From the NCBI RefSeq assembly GCF_030247195.1, contig NC_080672.1:71279771-71343770 (forward strand): DNA of 64,000 nt, written 5' to 3'. The DNA comes from Topomyia yanbarensis. Lineage: Eukaryota > Arthropoda > Insecta > Diptera > Culicidae. Positions 12,841 to 25,805 of this stretch are shown here, one piece after another. A program made the position numbers and the translations under genes. Numbering within the stretch: position 1 is the stretch's first letter; each line of letters starts with the position of its first letter. The notes under the pieces are model-generated. The model had not been told where the DNA came from, ran no database searches, and saw only the letters and a program-made list of their open reading frames with translations.

Positions 12841-13284
12841 ATATTTTTAATAGGCATTTAGTAACAGCAGCTGAAAATAAATGGCATTTGCAATGCAAAT
12901 GGGGATGATCCGCCAATGTGTAAAAATCGCGTATTTTTCAATTTTAGGAATTGAGTTGTTATTCAAAATTCAAGTTATGGTAGTTGAAAATCAATAATGT
13001 TGGGCAATGGTTTTTATAGGATTGTATGCTTTTTAGATATCATCAAATAATATTCCGGTTCATATATCACATCGCATTGGCAATGGAGCAATTGGTATAT
13101 GGCCAAGTTCCCCCGGGTAGTGCCACTACACAAAGTATATTAATTTTGCTTGTTCAGTTTGATAAGCTAGAAACTGATAGCGGAGATTTTAACATGCAGG
13201 GATACGCAATACGTATTGTTTGGTCTGAGTAGATAACGACTGATGTTTCTTTTTATCAACCAATTAGTGATCTCTGATTAAATA

Positions 13285-13450
13285 GAGTTTTCAAAGAGTT
13301 AGGAACAGGCACAAGTCTATTTTTTTACTGAGATGGGACAAGTTGGTGCTGGACCTGTGGCCTTCGTCTGGTATGATCCATTCTCGTTGGTGCGGATGTG
13401 TTCATGACTGGTTTGTAGATGAGTGGTCCTACTTAAAAGCGAATTGATCA
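13285..13450 (+). repeat. Dispersed repeat, copy 1
   Basis: Shares 'aacaggcaca', 'cctgtggc', 'ttctcgttggt' and 'tcctact' in the same order with 51040-51190. This is a moderately diverged dispersed repeat of unknown class. Confidence 0.5.
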
Positions 13451-14974
13451 CTTCGCTTGGGTGGAGATATATGTGACTTCTGCTAGCTATCGAGCTTGGA
13501 TATGTTAGCTGGTTCCAAGAAGATGTGCAGGACTGGCACCTACGAGAATGTTGATTGTTTCACTCGAGCTTTGATTCTTGGAAATAACAAATCGCTTTCT
13601 CGGTGTGATATGCTCGAGTTGAATGCTCAGGGGTTGAAATGTGTTTGGAGGATTGGTGGTCTCCGAGAGCAGATGCGAATAACTCTGAAGTAGCCAATAA
13701 AGGGAGATTGTATCTGTGGAACGGAAAAATATTGTCACTACTCTAGCTTATTGGTACATCATAACAACTACCAATATCGACTATTTAGAACAGAGATTTT
13801 CAAATTCTGTTATAAGATCGAGAAGAAATATAGCACAGTTGTAGTGAATAAAGTATTTGCGAATAAGGGTCAATACTGCTGGCATCTTTTATCATATTTA
13901 TTAATAGTCGATTGATCCGCTTCAGACCTAGGAGACGAAAGAAAATAAAAGGAACAAAGGCGGTTCTAATTCTAAATTGGTTTAGTATAGATATAGACGC
14001 ACTGGCAGGAGAATATTTTTAGAAGTAGACAAATTAGAGGACATCACACTTTTTGAGACACACATGCACAAAACTTTATCGTCCTCCTGAAGATCGGTGT
14101 TTAATTGGTAGATAGTCGCAATTTCGTCCGATTTTGCAAAGTTTGCCTCGCGGGACGGACCGATATCCACCAAGGCATAGGTTGCAGTTGTAAAAAAAAC
14201 TAGATTCGCTAAGTGAAAAATAACGAATTTTTCAACTTTTCAGGAAAGAATTTATAATCAAACATTGCAAAATGGCAAATGTCAACATTGCAAAATGGCA
14301 AATGCTGCCTCTTTTCAGGAAAGAGTATTTAATTAAGGAAAAGTCAATCAATAGGCCGTTGAAAATTGGCATTTTCTGACATTTCAATTGCGCAAGAGTC
14401 TTTGCATCAAAATTATTTTTTTACTTTTCATGAAAATTTTTTTAATGAGAATATAACCATTTACATGAAAAAATCGCAAAAAAATACAATTTTGATATTG
14501 TTGTCCCAGAATCGAACAATGTTTCTTACCAAACTGTATATGACCGCATATTGTTCGAAAGGTCTAGTTTTCTTCGTTCAAAAAATGTTACAAAACCGAA
14601 AATCGGCTGAAAATGACAACGTAGCTAATTTTGTTGTGAGGTCCCAAAAAATGTTTTTTTTTTGCTTCAAATTTTCGTGTGTACATTACTTTGTATCGCA
14701 TTTGTTATACTAGTTCATTTTAAAAGTTTAAAATCACTGTAGCACAGTGTAATCTACAAAAAGTTAACAAACTCTAAATAGTTGAAACATTTTACCATTT
14801 TAACTATTGCTTTTCAAAGGACACTAACTTCTTTTAACGAATAAAAAAAACTTACATTTTTCAAAAAAAAACCTCGAAAAATTAAAAAACTTCTACTGGG
14901 CACATTGACAGCTTCAACATGTTCAACAGTATTCATTGTAAAATACCATAAGAAAATAGATGTTATTTAAAAAA

Positions 14975-15190
14975 AAAATCAGATTTTTTTTACACGGTTT
15001 CTCAAAATAACACGGATTTTTTTTGCACGGTTTCTCAAAATAGCACGGATTTTTTTTGCACGGTTTCTCGTAATAACATGGATTTTTTTTGCACGGTTTC
15101 TCAAAATAACACGGATTTTTTTTGCACAGTTTCTCGAAATAACACGGATTTTTTTACACGTTTTTTTGCACGGAACGCATCCCCCGCGCA
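14975..15190 (-). repeat. Right subterminal array, ~34-bp units
   Basis: Six inverted copies of the unit ('CACGGattttttttGCACGG' plus 'tttctcaaaataa'), ending at a short C-rich terminus 'catcccccgcgc'. The spurious lysine/arginine-rich open frame across it is only translated repeat. Confidence 0.8.
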
Positions 15191-15344
15191 AAAAAAAAAT
15201 TGGTGTATTCCACTTTAAAAGTGTATATCTTTCATTTTATAACATTGAAGAAAGTTAGCTATAAAGTTATCTATAAAGATATGAGAGGTATTCTTTATTA
15301 TTTTGATCATTTATAGAATGGAATGGTAACTGATGAACTGCTAT

Positions 15345-15470
15345 ATTTCTCCCTAAGGAGAAAATTGGTTTAAAACCGTCTTTATGCATGAAGGGCAAAA
15401 AACCTAACTGTAATTACTTCTGGTCAAGTGCCGTGGTTCTGAAGAGACGAAGTAGAAACGCAAACACCTG
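15345..15470 (+). repeat. Old relic of the 344-bp repeat family seen at 49136-50376
   Basis: Contains 'ctatatttctccctaaggag', then 'aaaattggtttaaaacc', 'gtctttatgca' and 'tctgaagagacgaag', in an order matching parts of the 344-bp unit. It is clearly diverged and present once, which shows the family predates the fresh copies to the right. Confidence 0.55.
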
Positions 15471-15539
15471 GACTAATTAACTGATGAACTTTTTTTGTTT
15501 CTAAACTTTGTATATATTATATCAAATTTATATTATATT

Positions 15540-15813
15540 GATACATTTTCGAAAAATTAACGATTCTCATCAACCGGGAAAATCGATGCAAAAATCAATT
15601 TTTCGAGAAAAAAAGATCGGTTGTGGGAAAAATCGTGTCTTTTTCAACAGGAATTTTGAAAGAAAAATCGATATCACCAAATCGATTTTATTGAATGAAT
15701 AAAATCGATGTTGTCAAACATCGATCCGAAAAGATCGGATGCGAAAAATCGACTTTTCGAGCTGGAAAAAATGTTCTGTTTTGAAAAAATCGCATCGGCA
15801 TCGCCCATTTCTA
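15540..15813. mobile_element. Possible hAT-type terminus, ATCGAT-rich
   Basis: A run rich in 'aaaatcgat' words ends at 'catcgcccatttcta', the complement of a TAGAAATGGGCGATG start. That resembles hAT-style ends found in many insects. No partner end was found nearby, so this may be a solo end. Confidence 0.35.
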
Positions 15814-18800
15814 GCTCGAGTTCCCGTAAATTCTAATATCCGCATAAACTAGGGACTTTGCTTTATTGGATTAGGATTCAGAAGGGCCCAATTTAAAGAA
15901 TATTTTTAATGATAATGAAACTGAAGTGGTTTTTGATATCCAACCCCTGTTGAGAAACGAAAACTATTCGAAAAAAATTATTTCAACGTTTTTTGACATT
16001 GCTATATTAAAGCTTCAGAGACTAGAGATTGCTCAGTTATTGACGGATTAATTATTAACACCTCGCTTTCAAAACGACTGCTTATTTCGATTTCAAATTG
16101 TTTAAGGTGTTCCTCAAGGAAGCCACTAAGAACCTCTAAAATTTGTTCCATTCATCAATGATATTGGTTCAGTAAAAGCTACAATGTATTAAATAAATAG
16201 GGGATCCTTAATGATTTACGTAACGTTTGTAAAGGGGAGGCAATATGCCAAAATGTTAAATTTTTCAGCATATGGGAGAGTAAGCTTGAACATCAAATCA
16301 AAGTAAAAAAAATTAACACGGAAGAGTGTATTTCTGAATGGTCTAAACACACCTACAGTGAAGTATTCAATACTTATTCCGTTCATTCAACATAGTTCAT
16401 TACGGTCGCTTCAAGGAACTGGTGCACACTTTTTATGTATTATTTTATATCATTTTAACTATTTCAACAGAAACAAGGATAGAGAAGCAAACAGCAGTGA
16501 AGGTTGAATCTGTCATTATTAGGTCAAACAAAGTGATTTTCATGGTAATACTTTTCTACTCAAAACCACAAACTGACTAGTCAGAAAAACCTGCAATGTA
16601 AAAAGTCACCCTCTTTAATCGTCTAATTTGTAGGATTTAATTTCCCGAATCTCTGCTACGTACACGCGGAGCTCGTGAAAGAAAGCATACTTTCCATTTC
16701 AACGATATATTCAAATGAGGTTGGCCTGGTGCTGCCAGTCGAAAGTCAATTCACAGTCACACTTTAGTGATAAAATTTGGCCAAAATAATCGAATGTGAA
16801 ATTGCAGAACACAAAAAATTGTACATATAATAACCAACAGTGGTCTGGAGGGTAGATCGAGCGAAAAAAAAATAAATAACAAATTATTATCGCAACACAC
16901 TCGTTCCCCTCCTGAAGCTATGGTGCAGTAGCCAACCAACCCTCTTCGGCAACTGTGAAGATTTTGTGCTTGTGAATCAACATCACCACCGTCTAGGGTG
17001 TATCGTTCCGCTCATTGCTGCCAGCTAGTTCTTCAGCAGACACGCGCCAAACAATCAAGCGGTAATCACTTCATTGAATATTAAATTGTAAGTGAGAAAC
17101 AAATGAAGTGAGTGTAATAATAGAGCGCATCTTATCGTAGTGTTTACCCTACACTATGGTGTGAAAGAAAGCGAACAGAGCGGTATGGTGAATAGAGATA
17201 TCAAGCCGGTTTCAACCGAGCGTCTGATTTGTTAGGGGTTTTGATGGAGGCGCATCGTCTCTCTGGGATCAAAACCGTTGCTTTGTTTCGTCCGATTGCT
17301 TGCGGGTGATAATGAAATCTGCCAACGGTTGTTTTTTTTGTTGCAATCTGACAGGGCGTTTATCTTCATTCCCGCTGGCGATAAGAAGCATATTTTTTCT
17401 GAGGTTCTCCTGTCATTTTAGAAGAGTTTTTTGCGTCCCATCAGTAATATGATAAAATGTTAAATTGACATGAACCAGAACAATTTCATCACCTTTGCCA
17501 GATTGAAGCGGTTTCAGACACAGAAATCCAAATCAAAATTCGACCTCAATCAATCAACCGAGGAAACGGTTTCTGCAGCCGGCAGAGTCGTGAGCCCTGG
17601 TTTCGATCATAATGTAAATAATAATAAAAATTTGAATGAGAATGATTTCCACCTCCTGTCTGGTAACTCCGCGAGTCAGGATAAGCCGCCCAGTTTTGTT
17701 ATTATGGTTCATTGTTATCGGCTACTGTACGTGAGCCCTCATGAGGCGTGTAGCCAGCATCAGTCGATGACGACCGAGTGCGGTTCATCATAATTCCGGC
17801 CACTTTTGTCACCTGCTATAAACTGACTGGCAGAATGAAAGCACGGTATTTTATCGTCATCGTCGCCCGCCATGGTACTGTACTGTCGGACAAAGCGACC
17901 AACCAACAAAAAGGGTGGAATACAATGGTGGTACACATCAGGTAGTCAGGTCATGCTCCCGAATTGGCACCGGTTCCACACACGAGATGGCTTTTTCGCT
18001 CTGGCAGGTGGATCCGGAGTGTGGCCTAAATTTTGTTGTGAAAAAGCCCGAATCGTTTTGTATTCAGCTTTCACCTCAGCGCTGACAAAAGGCGACCTAG
18101 GTAGTGACAGTACGGGTACTATTTGGTGAAATCGGAGTGATTTGTGAGAGGAACAATGATTTTTCTCCGTGGTTGGATGCGTGAAATCATTGTCAGGAAT
18201 TTGCAGTCAAAAAGTTGCAAGGAAATTGCACTAGCTAAATAAATTGCCATAAGAGCATGATGCAAATTTCTTTAATATTAAATGAATGGTCTAAACATAT
18301 TTGAGTCAAAATCATCCGAAAAACTGAACTTCAAAAAATCCTCCAAGAAACCAACCTCGATATCTCTGAATGAAGATTTGTTTTTTTTTTTTTTTTTTAA
18401 TTACGAATATTTAGGACAAAACAAACAATGATGAAAATGGTAGGATTTTGTTTTCTCTGATAGATAATTCAAAAAAATTCGACCCGAATCAGATATAATA
18501 GTATAAAGAAACCGACCCAAACTCTACTTGATACTCAAATAAAAACTGTAATTCTACCTAAATCACACACAGAACCGAAAACCGCTAAATGCCACTCCTG
18601 TCAGACATATTTTCTATATTGTATCTAGAACTTCCTGCAAGAACCAGAATTTCATAGTCTTAAGATGATTAATTTCAGAATTATTCTAAAATGTCATTAC
18701 ACAATTCGAGAAAAGGATTCAACACTACGCTACCGCTTCATACCAGTTTATACCCAAACGAAAATGTTTTGAAAAGTTAAAACTAATGTGACGTAGTAGA

Positions 18801-19500
18801 ACACTTAAAACATGTCAATATTGGGGTCCCGTTTTAAAATGTTTAGCCGATATAGCTTCTGAGTTTTTGAACGTGAATAGCGAGTAATGAAATAACTAGG
18901 TTTTCAGAGTATCTAATTGGAAATATGGTCGATAATTTTGTATATAATTTTGTACAATGTTTGATTGCTATAAATAACGAGACTAATTACTTTGTGGACT
19001 ATTTTTTCAAGTCATTATTTGTTACCTACTTGGCTGTCGACCGGCGAGCGAGCAAAATATTTGCGATGTTAGCACCACCCCTCATTTTTTTTATTTCAGA
19101 TTTTGTGCTCGTACCGTGCGGACGTCAGTAAATAATGGCCATTAGGAGTACCTGGCCACATGACCTGCTTTTGAAGACTCCGGAAACTTATTTATACAAA
19201 CATAAAAATTCTTGAAAATACAAATCTTCCTTATGAAAAATAAGCTTGTGTTTAATCACATTGCTAATAAGAAAAGTATCTTAGGGTTTTCAGTACAACT
19301 CAGTGCCATATAGTGCTACACAGTAATTTTTCAGCGCAGAAATGCAGGCAGATCAACTATCTTTACAATGCTTATACTCTAATTGTAATGCTCGCGCATT
19401 TAATTGTAGAATATGGAGCACTCGAACAAATCATGTAATGCATTATAAACCACTAGTCTACTGATTGCGACTGCCATTGAAACATCAATTGTAGCGTTCT
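15814..19500. other. Intergenic DNA, no gene recognised
   Basis: Mixed-composition sequence without a convincing exon. The block about 16640-18130 has higher complexity and GC than its surroundings and could hold regulatory or non-coding conserved sequence, but nothing in it identifies a product. A poly-T run occurs near 18380. Confidence 0.35.
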
Positions 19501-19529
19501 TAGTTTAGGCCAAAAGTGGGCAACAATTT

Positions 19530-20770
19530 AATGAGGAATAGGTGTGAAAATAATTGTGCAGATCTATGTAATTTAACACCAATTTTAATAAGTTTTGCAT
19601 CATCTAGGTATCAGGGTGGTTCCAGCTTATATGGTACTTCTCATCCAGTAACTCCGGAACCGGATGTTTCATCAGAAATAAATTCAATAGCAAGCTATGT
19701 CTTTCATTTGAGACTAAGTTTGAGAAAATCAGTTCGGTTATCTTCGACTAACCGATGTGCGATTGTCGAATACATAGACACATACACACTCATAAGCATT
19801 TGCCGAACTCAACGAATTAAGTTAAACGGTCCATTTTCAGTGGGATTGCATAACCTTTCTATATGAGAGAGGTAAAATGTTTTATATGGGAAATTCACGT
19901 GTGATCGGATTCTTTTACTTAACTCTGGAACCAATACCTCGTTCAAATGAAATTCGGTAGCAAACAAAGTGAATACCATACCCTTCATTTAAGACTAAGA
20001 TTGCGAGAATCGAATCAGCAATATATGAGAAACAGATGTGAATCTAATTTCGAAACTTGGCCATTTCCTCTAATTTCTGGGATCCTCAACAGTTCTCAAT
20101 GTGGTCAAAGAGATTTTAATTTGCAATTAGTGGTCTGGGCCATCAATTTCAAGCAATTTAGAACTCATTACAATTAGTTTTGCATCATTTAGATAAAATG
20201 ATTATACCGGTTTGTATAGGAATTTCGCACGTGATCGTATGTTTCAACCCTTAACACGGGAACCAGAACTCCGATTCCAATGAAATTTAATAGTAGTCAA
20301 TAGGGATGCTGTAGCTTTCATGTGAGACTAAATTTGAGAAAACAGTTTCAGACATTTCTAAGAAGCAGATGTGAATTCACTTCAGGAACTTTGCCACTTT
20401 CCCGAAACTTCCCGTTCCGTCGAAGATGTCCAAAGTGGTCAATGTGGGTTGAATTGGGAACCAGTGAAATGAAGCTATAAATCCAAGCAATTTAGAACAC
20501 ATTTTATGAGATTTTGCATCTTTTAGATAACATGCTGATGCCAATTTATATGGGAATTTCATGCGTGATCGCACTCATCAATCCGTTACTCCGGAACCGG
20601 AACTCTTGAGACTAAGTTTGGAAAAATCGGTTCGGCTATCTCTGAGTAACCGATGTACATTTTTTTGGTCACATACAAACATACATACATACACACACAT
20701 ACATACGCATACACAGACATTTGCCGAACTCGACGAGCTGAGTCGAATGGTATAAGAGACTAAGCCCTCC
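19530..20770 (+). repeat. Diverged ~330-bp tandem repeat with a microsatellite tail
   Basis: About three and a half units recur with shared landmarks in order: 'ttttgcatcatctagrta', 'gtgatcg', 'ctccggaaccggaa', 'tgaaattYRatag', 'gagactaagtttgaga', 'aaccgatgtg'. Landmark positions near 19590, 20180 and 20510 and near 19700, 19990, 20320 and 20610 give a unit of roughly 300-350 bp with indels. The last unit runs into a CATA/CACA microsatellite (20680-20720) and then 'tttgccgaactcgacgagct', a phrase I associate with repetitive culicine DNA. Confidence 0.65.
20680..20722 (+). repeat. (CATA)n/(CA)n microsatellite
   Basis: Imperfect ACATACATAC/CACACA tract at the end of the ~330-bp repeat block. 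Confidence 0.85.
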
Positions 20771-21000
20771 GGGCCTCGGTAAAAAGTCGATTTTCTGAGT
20801 GGTTGCATTCTGTAGGAGACAGGCAAAAATGCTTGCAAAACAATACATAAATGTTCAGTTTTTAAAATATGAAAAACTTGCAAAAAAAATAATCTTCCCA
20901 TGAAAAACCGTTTTAACCTGGTTTTCCCAAAATTTCTAAAACCCGATTTGGTACATTATTGGCTCATATAAAATAAAAATGTAATTATAATGAACATAAT

Positions 21001-21430
21001 CTACCCAAGTAGCAATTGCAACTTGTTGAAAGTTTTAAATGTTGCACATCTGCTACACAATATTTTTTATTATTGGATATATTTGAAAAGAATTTCTACG
21101 GGTTTTTAAACTGATTGTACAACTATAGAGCAGGCCAATAGTGTTAAGTATGCAAACATCAATAACAGTTGTGAAACTAATCAGAAACTTTGCTAACTTG
21201 CACAAACAGTCTAACAAGTTGCAAATGCCTCTTTGTTTGCCATTCCACCCTAAAACAGAACTGTCCAACTACCCAATGCTCGACAAATGGCGCAGCTATT
21301 GTTTTCATTATTTTGCTGCATTTAGGAACATGTTGCACAACATACAAACAAAGTGCGCTTTTTCCATAACATAGTTGTTACCAAGAGAGTTACAAATACT
21401 ACACAGTAACAAAGCGTGCTACTTGGGTAG
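21001..21430. mobile_element. 430-bp MITE with CTACCCAAGTAGCA ends
   Basis: Perfect 14-bp inverted ends: CTACCCAAGTAGCA at 21001 and its complement ending at 21430. The interior is rich in 'gttgcaca' and 'aacttg' words. No coding capacity. The target duplication is not clear. Confidence 0.7.
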
Positions 21431-23230
21431 CATGGGATCCATAAAACGTTCATGATTGAGAAAAGCACAATTGCACCAGTAGGTGCAGGTTGTTGTCATG
21501 GTTACCTCATGTTCAAAAATTAGATTTTTTTCCAAATATATATTTAAACACAACATTTCCCGATAATGAAACTCTTGTTTGCATTACGATAACGATATGT
21601 CAATAACACATATTCCTTAAACGAATTTCTCTAACAGCAGGAAAGTATAAATTTTCCTTTACCCGCAGGAAGAATTTCATTTCTTATTCTCCCAACGCCT
21701 TTCTTCGCCACAACAAAGTGCCTATTATAATGTTCATAAAATGATCTTCTGTTGAGATAACCTTTTTCCTTTATTTCTTTTTGCCGACAAGAAAAAAAAA
21801 ACCTATCCCAGCGAAACTTCCGCGGTTGCGTTCCCATCTCTACGCCATACCGCATGTTTGCCACTTCCGCTGCCTTTTGCTAATGCGGTTTTCCCTCCCG
21901 CATCCAGTGTTTAACCAGAAGTCATATTGCGATATTGGCCGAGAACCCGGGAGCTTTGACAGCGAGACGGCGGGGGTGCGGGTATCGGTAAGCTCCCGAA
22001 ATCGTTTATTTCTGTGTACCACACCACTCGACACCCTCTAGCTAGGTTATTCTGGGACTTTTTCTTTCTTTCTTTCTAACTTCCACTTCCTCTCATCAGG
22101 ATGTCAGCGTGGCGATAAGTTAAATGTGTTTATAAGTACAACCCAGCTCACTCCTAGCTTGCCAATCCACCACGCAATGGTGGACTGGGATCCACTGGAA
22201 ATACCACCCTTTTCCCTTGCCGAGTGATGTAACTGTCGGATCTCAGAAAATTCTGCACGACGGCAAGGAAGATTGAGACAAAAGACAAACAATATTTTGA
22301 TTTAGTGTTGTTGTGGCTTTTGACAACCGTGGTTCATCAAACTCAAAGTGTTTTGCGATAATCCACTATTCTGAATGTTAATCCAACTCAATTATTTCAT
22401 ACAGCTCCAGCTTTCAATCCACCGTCGAAAGAAGAAATCTCCACCCCCAGCATCGCACACATAAAACTTCCTTTCCATTTTTATGCTCGCTTTGTGTAAG
22501 CACTATAATGTCCTTTGTGTGCGCTCGGTTCGGGTTCCTCTCCAGTTTGGGCGGTCGTTGCTTGCAGAGTGTTTTGCATTGGTGTTTGCAATGGCAATGT
22601 TTGCAACCATTTGAGCAGACCACCACAGCATCGTCGTCATCGCAAGGCAAATCGAAAGGCGGTCTTTTTTCCTTTCTTTCTGAAGCTTCTGTGCATTGGT
22701 AGTTTTATTTGCCAACTGGGTGATAAGAATGGGGACAGGTTTCGCCATTATAGCCCCAAAGATACTTCGAATTTTCCACGTCCACTACTACTACTACTTG
22801 GAGAAAAACAACGAGAAGAGCCAATTTTGGGGGACACTTTTGTATGTCTTTTGATGACTCTTTTTACGAGCTTTCTTCATTTCTGCTAGAGCAGGCGTTT
22901 TGATATTGCTGGGTGGGTCTTTGTATCGCTGCTGTATAATAGAATAGGAATAGACGTGTGGCTTCGTTGTGGAGGCAGGAGCAAATAATGACGTCGATAG
23001 TATCTTTAGTATGACATTTCTCTCAGCCCCGTTTGTTTCCTCTTTGGAAGGGCTCATGCAATTGGTATAGTAAGAAATATTCGCCTTTGTTATTATTTTT
23101 GTGTCAGGACCTCCGCGCTAACTTTGACTTTGAGTTTGATGCGGCGTGTCCTATTAGGAAGAGTATCAACAGCTTAAATTATCGAGACTTCTAATGCTGT
23201 TTTTGAATGGTGATTATTTCCATATTAAAT
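21431..23230. other. Intergenic DNA of higher complexity, no gene recognised
   Basis: Several overlapping open frames exist on both strands (longest 124 codons) but none resembles a known family or has a splice-compatible continuation I could defend. Confidence 0.35.
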
Positions 23231-23232
23231 TT

Positions 23233-23437
23233 GCAAAAGGGCGAATAAGATTTGTAAACAAACTTTTATTTTGATGATTTCTCTTAATTTACTATAATTT
23301 CAAAGCAGAAAACAACTGAAATTACTTCTACGAAGGGTAAAAATTTACATTAACGCATATTTTTCATGAAATTCCACTCTGCAGCAGACCAATGAGCGAA
23401 ACAAGTTTGTTTACAAAAAACAGTTTCGCCCTTTTGA
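23233..23437. mobile_element. ~205-bp MITE with CAAAAGGGCGAA ends
   Basis: The left end CAAAAGGGCGAA is followed by 'TTGTAAACAAACTT'. The right end is the inverted form ('agtttgtttacaa' then 'TTCGCCCTTTTG'). Its terminal CAAAAGGGCG resembles the edge of the palindromic element starting at 23689. Confidence 0.65.
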
Positions 23438-23964
23438 CGAATTAATATTGATTTCTCCAAATGTTGTTTCTCTGAAGGTCATTTTTCCGAACGAGTCGTA
23501 TCGCCGAGGTCCGTTTCGTCGAATTTTGTTTTAAACAATTCAATGACAGTTTAATAAAAGAGGGATTCCATGAGAAATCGACCGACCATAAAATATGACT
23601 ATCGTCGATTCGAAAGAAACTTTGAAGTAGTGTTCGGTTTATCATTTTCTCTGACAATTGCAATATTTTGACACAAGAGCAATTTGTCAAAAGAGCGTAA
23701 ACATTTCTACGAGCCTTAATTAAAAAAAAAATGTTCCATTACTCTATTTTATACAGCATAACTTTCTGAGAACGAGTTTCAGGGATAAATATTTATGTAA
23801 AAGAAATAATATACACTGAAAAAAAAAATTTCACAAAAACAAAAGTTTGTGTTAAAAATCTAAATTTCAAAAAAAAATTATATTTTGTCAACGAAAACCT
23901 AAAGAGAAAAAAACATTTTGAATGTGATTGTATGATGGAGAACTTATCGGTAAAAAAGGGGTGC

Positions 23965-24125
23965 GCGACGTTTGGCATAAATACGTTAGGCATACATACG
24001 TTAGGCATCAGTACATTAGGCAAAATGGACGTTAGGCATAATGGACAATTGGCATAACATATGTTAGGCCTAATGGACGGTTGGCATAATGTACGTTAGG
24101 CATAATGAACGTTACGCATAATTCA
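23965..24125 (+). repeat. Left 'cgttaggcataatgga' array
   Basis: About eleven short direct units with variable spacers (aaata, acata, aatgga). They are candidate binding sites for a transposase; that role is inferred. Confidence 0.85.
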
Positions 24126-24881
24126 CAAAAATATAAAAGTAATCGCAAGGCTTTCGTTATTATAGAGATATCAATCCTACACTTGTTTTTGCTGGTTTAA
24201 CGAGAGACTCCAAAATGAAAAATACCATGCGACATATTTAACCCTTGCAACTGTAGGGTTTTTTTTCTATTTTTTCCGTGGACGAGATGAAGAAAGTATA
24301 CCTTGATTGAAGTCAACAGTTTGGTACAAGCACATTTCAAGCCTATTATATGTATAACCAATACAGTTGCATCGAAATATTTAAAAAAGCCAAATAATGA
24401 ACAAACATTAAGTTTTGGAGCCTATGGAAACTTACACTGTTATGTACAGCATCAGCCTTAGGCTACAGATTTTACGTTTGTGACGATACCTTTTTCGTTT
24501 CGGTACCTCGTCACAGTACACAAATAAACTCTCTCGTATCAAACAGTTACCGTAGTTCTATTTTGATGGCCTCAAGAATATAATCATTGAACTTAACAAT
24601 ATAGGAGATAATCAATATTGAAGCAGCAATATTCTTATATTCGTTGAATAAATAATAAAATGCATCATTCTTTCTTTCATGAGCTGTTCTTCAAAAGCAG
24701 TTATTTTCTTCTAGAACATGCATGAATGCACCATACAAGTATGTAAGAGCTAAACTAAGTTGATGTACGTTATTCATACCCTAAGGGGTTATTTATGTTG
24801 AGATGTGGGAAAAACGGGAAAAGTTTGAATTTTTGTAAAGGTATGTAAAAGTTTTGATATCGGTTGAAAACTTTTTCGGCA

Positions 24882-24920
24882 ATGGTGGTCGCCGCAAAGA
24901 CATTTTGCGGCGACCACCAT
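24882..24920. repeat. Perfect 17-bp GC-rich hairpin
   Basis: ATGGTGGTCGCCGCAAA is followed by the 5-base loop gacat and then the exact inverse complement. It is strikingly GC-rich for its surroundings and lies inside the 1.85-kb element. Confidence 0.9.
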
Positions 24921-25639
24921 CAATATCATTTGAGGATAATTGCGTTTAAAATTTCAAGTATAAGCAACGCCTCCGTAAGGGAGTAAGATGAAAAACGCTA
25001 TAACTTTGCGTCTACTGCTCCAATCTCTATAAAAATTTGAGATAACATTCTTGAGAACCTGAACTTTACGATAGAAGAATAAAAATATATCGATTTTTTG
25101 GCCGACCTCAACATATATATACACAAAATTGTGGCGATAAAATGAAGTAAGTTCGTGATTTTTTAGAGGGTTTTCTGCAAATTTTATTTGAAAAAGCAAA
25201 AGACAGTTCGTTAGGAGTACTACCAAAGATAGAAAAAAACAAGTTGAACTACATCAAATTCCACTATATTAATAATAATGAAAAACAATTGCTTTTCGCT
25301 ATCAATCAGATACTAGTATTTCACATATATCTTGTAGTCTTCTTCAGTGTTCATATCAGTCTAAAGCAAATTGCTATGTTAATCATTTGAAATTTATAGG
25401 TTGTACAAAGAGAAATTAACGCAAGCTGAATTTCCGCATACCACGCATTCGATCTGCTTCTTTTATTCGAGCTCCGATTTATTCAAGTATATACAGTAGA
25501 ATAAAATGTTGGTCGAGTTTGATCAGCTTCCAAAGTAATTCTACCACATCCAAAATGTTCAAACATTCACGCTCTTATCATTCTAGGCCATCACCGCCAA
25601 AAATTTATTTTCTTGAAGTGATAAAGTCATAAAGTGTCG

Positions 25640-25805
25640 AAAGTCCATTATGTCAATCGTCCATTATGCATAACGTCCATTATGCCTAACGTATATTATG
25701 CCTAACGTCCATTATGCCTAACGTATTTATGCATAACGTCCATTATGCGTAACGTACGTATGCCAAACGTCCGTATGCCTAACGTATTTATGCCTAATGG
25801 GGTAC
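25640..25805 (-). repeat. Right 'cgttaggcataatgga' array (inverted)
   Basis: About ten inverted units of the same word, mirrored relative to the left end. Confidence 0.85.

Larger units (their letters stand above)
12716..15190. mobile_element. DNA element bounded by inverted arrays of a ~34-bp 'CACGG' repeat
   Basis: The left boundary (12716-12840) contains tandem 'CCGTGCAAAAAAAATCCGTG' units joined by 'ttatttcgagaaa'. The right boundary (14975-15190) contains six inverted units. The interior (about 12840-14975) lacks any recognisable transposase. I could not define exact termini or a target duplication, so the limits are approximate. Confidence 0.6.

Noticed and set aside
14979..15191. Lysine/arginine-rich open frame resembling a basic peptide
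   Set aside because: It is read-through of the 'CACGG' tandem array; every unit encodes the same residues by repetition.
13605..15821. gctcgagt at 13611 and directly after the hAT-like end at 15813, considered as an 8-bp duplication
   Set aside because: The sequence next to 13611 has no terminal motif, so the match is probably chance.
24000..24125. Regular short repeats with spacers, considered as a CRISPR array
   Set aside because: Units are 10-16 bp with tiny spacers, mirrored at the other end of a transposon, in a eukaryotic genome; these are subterminal repeats.
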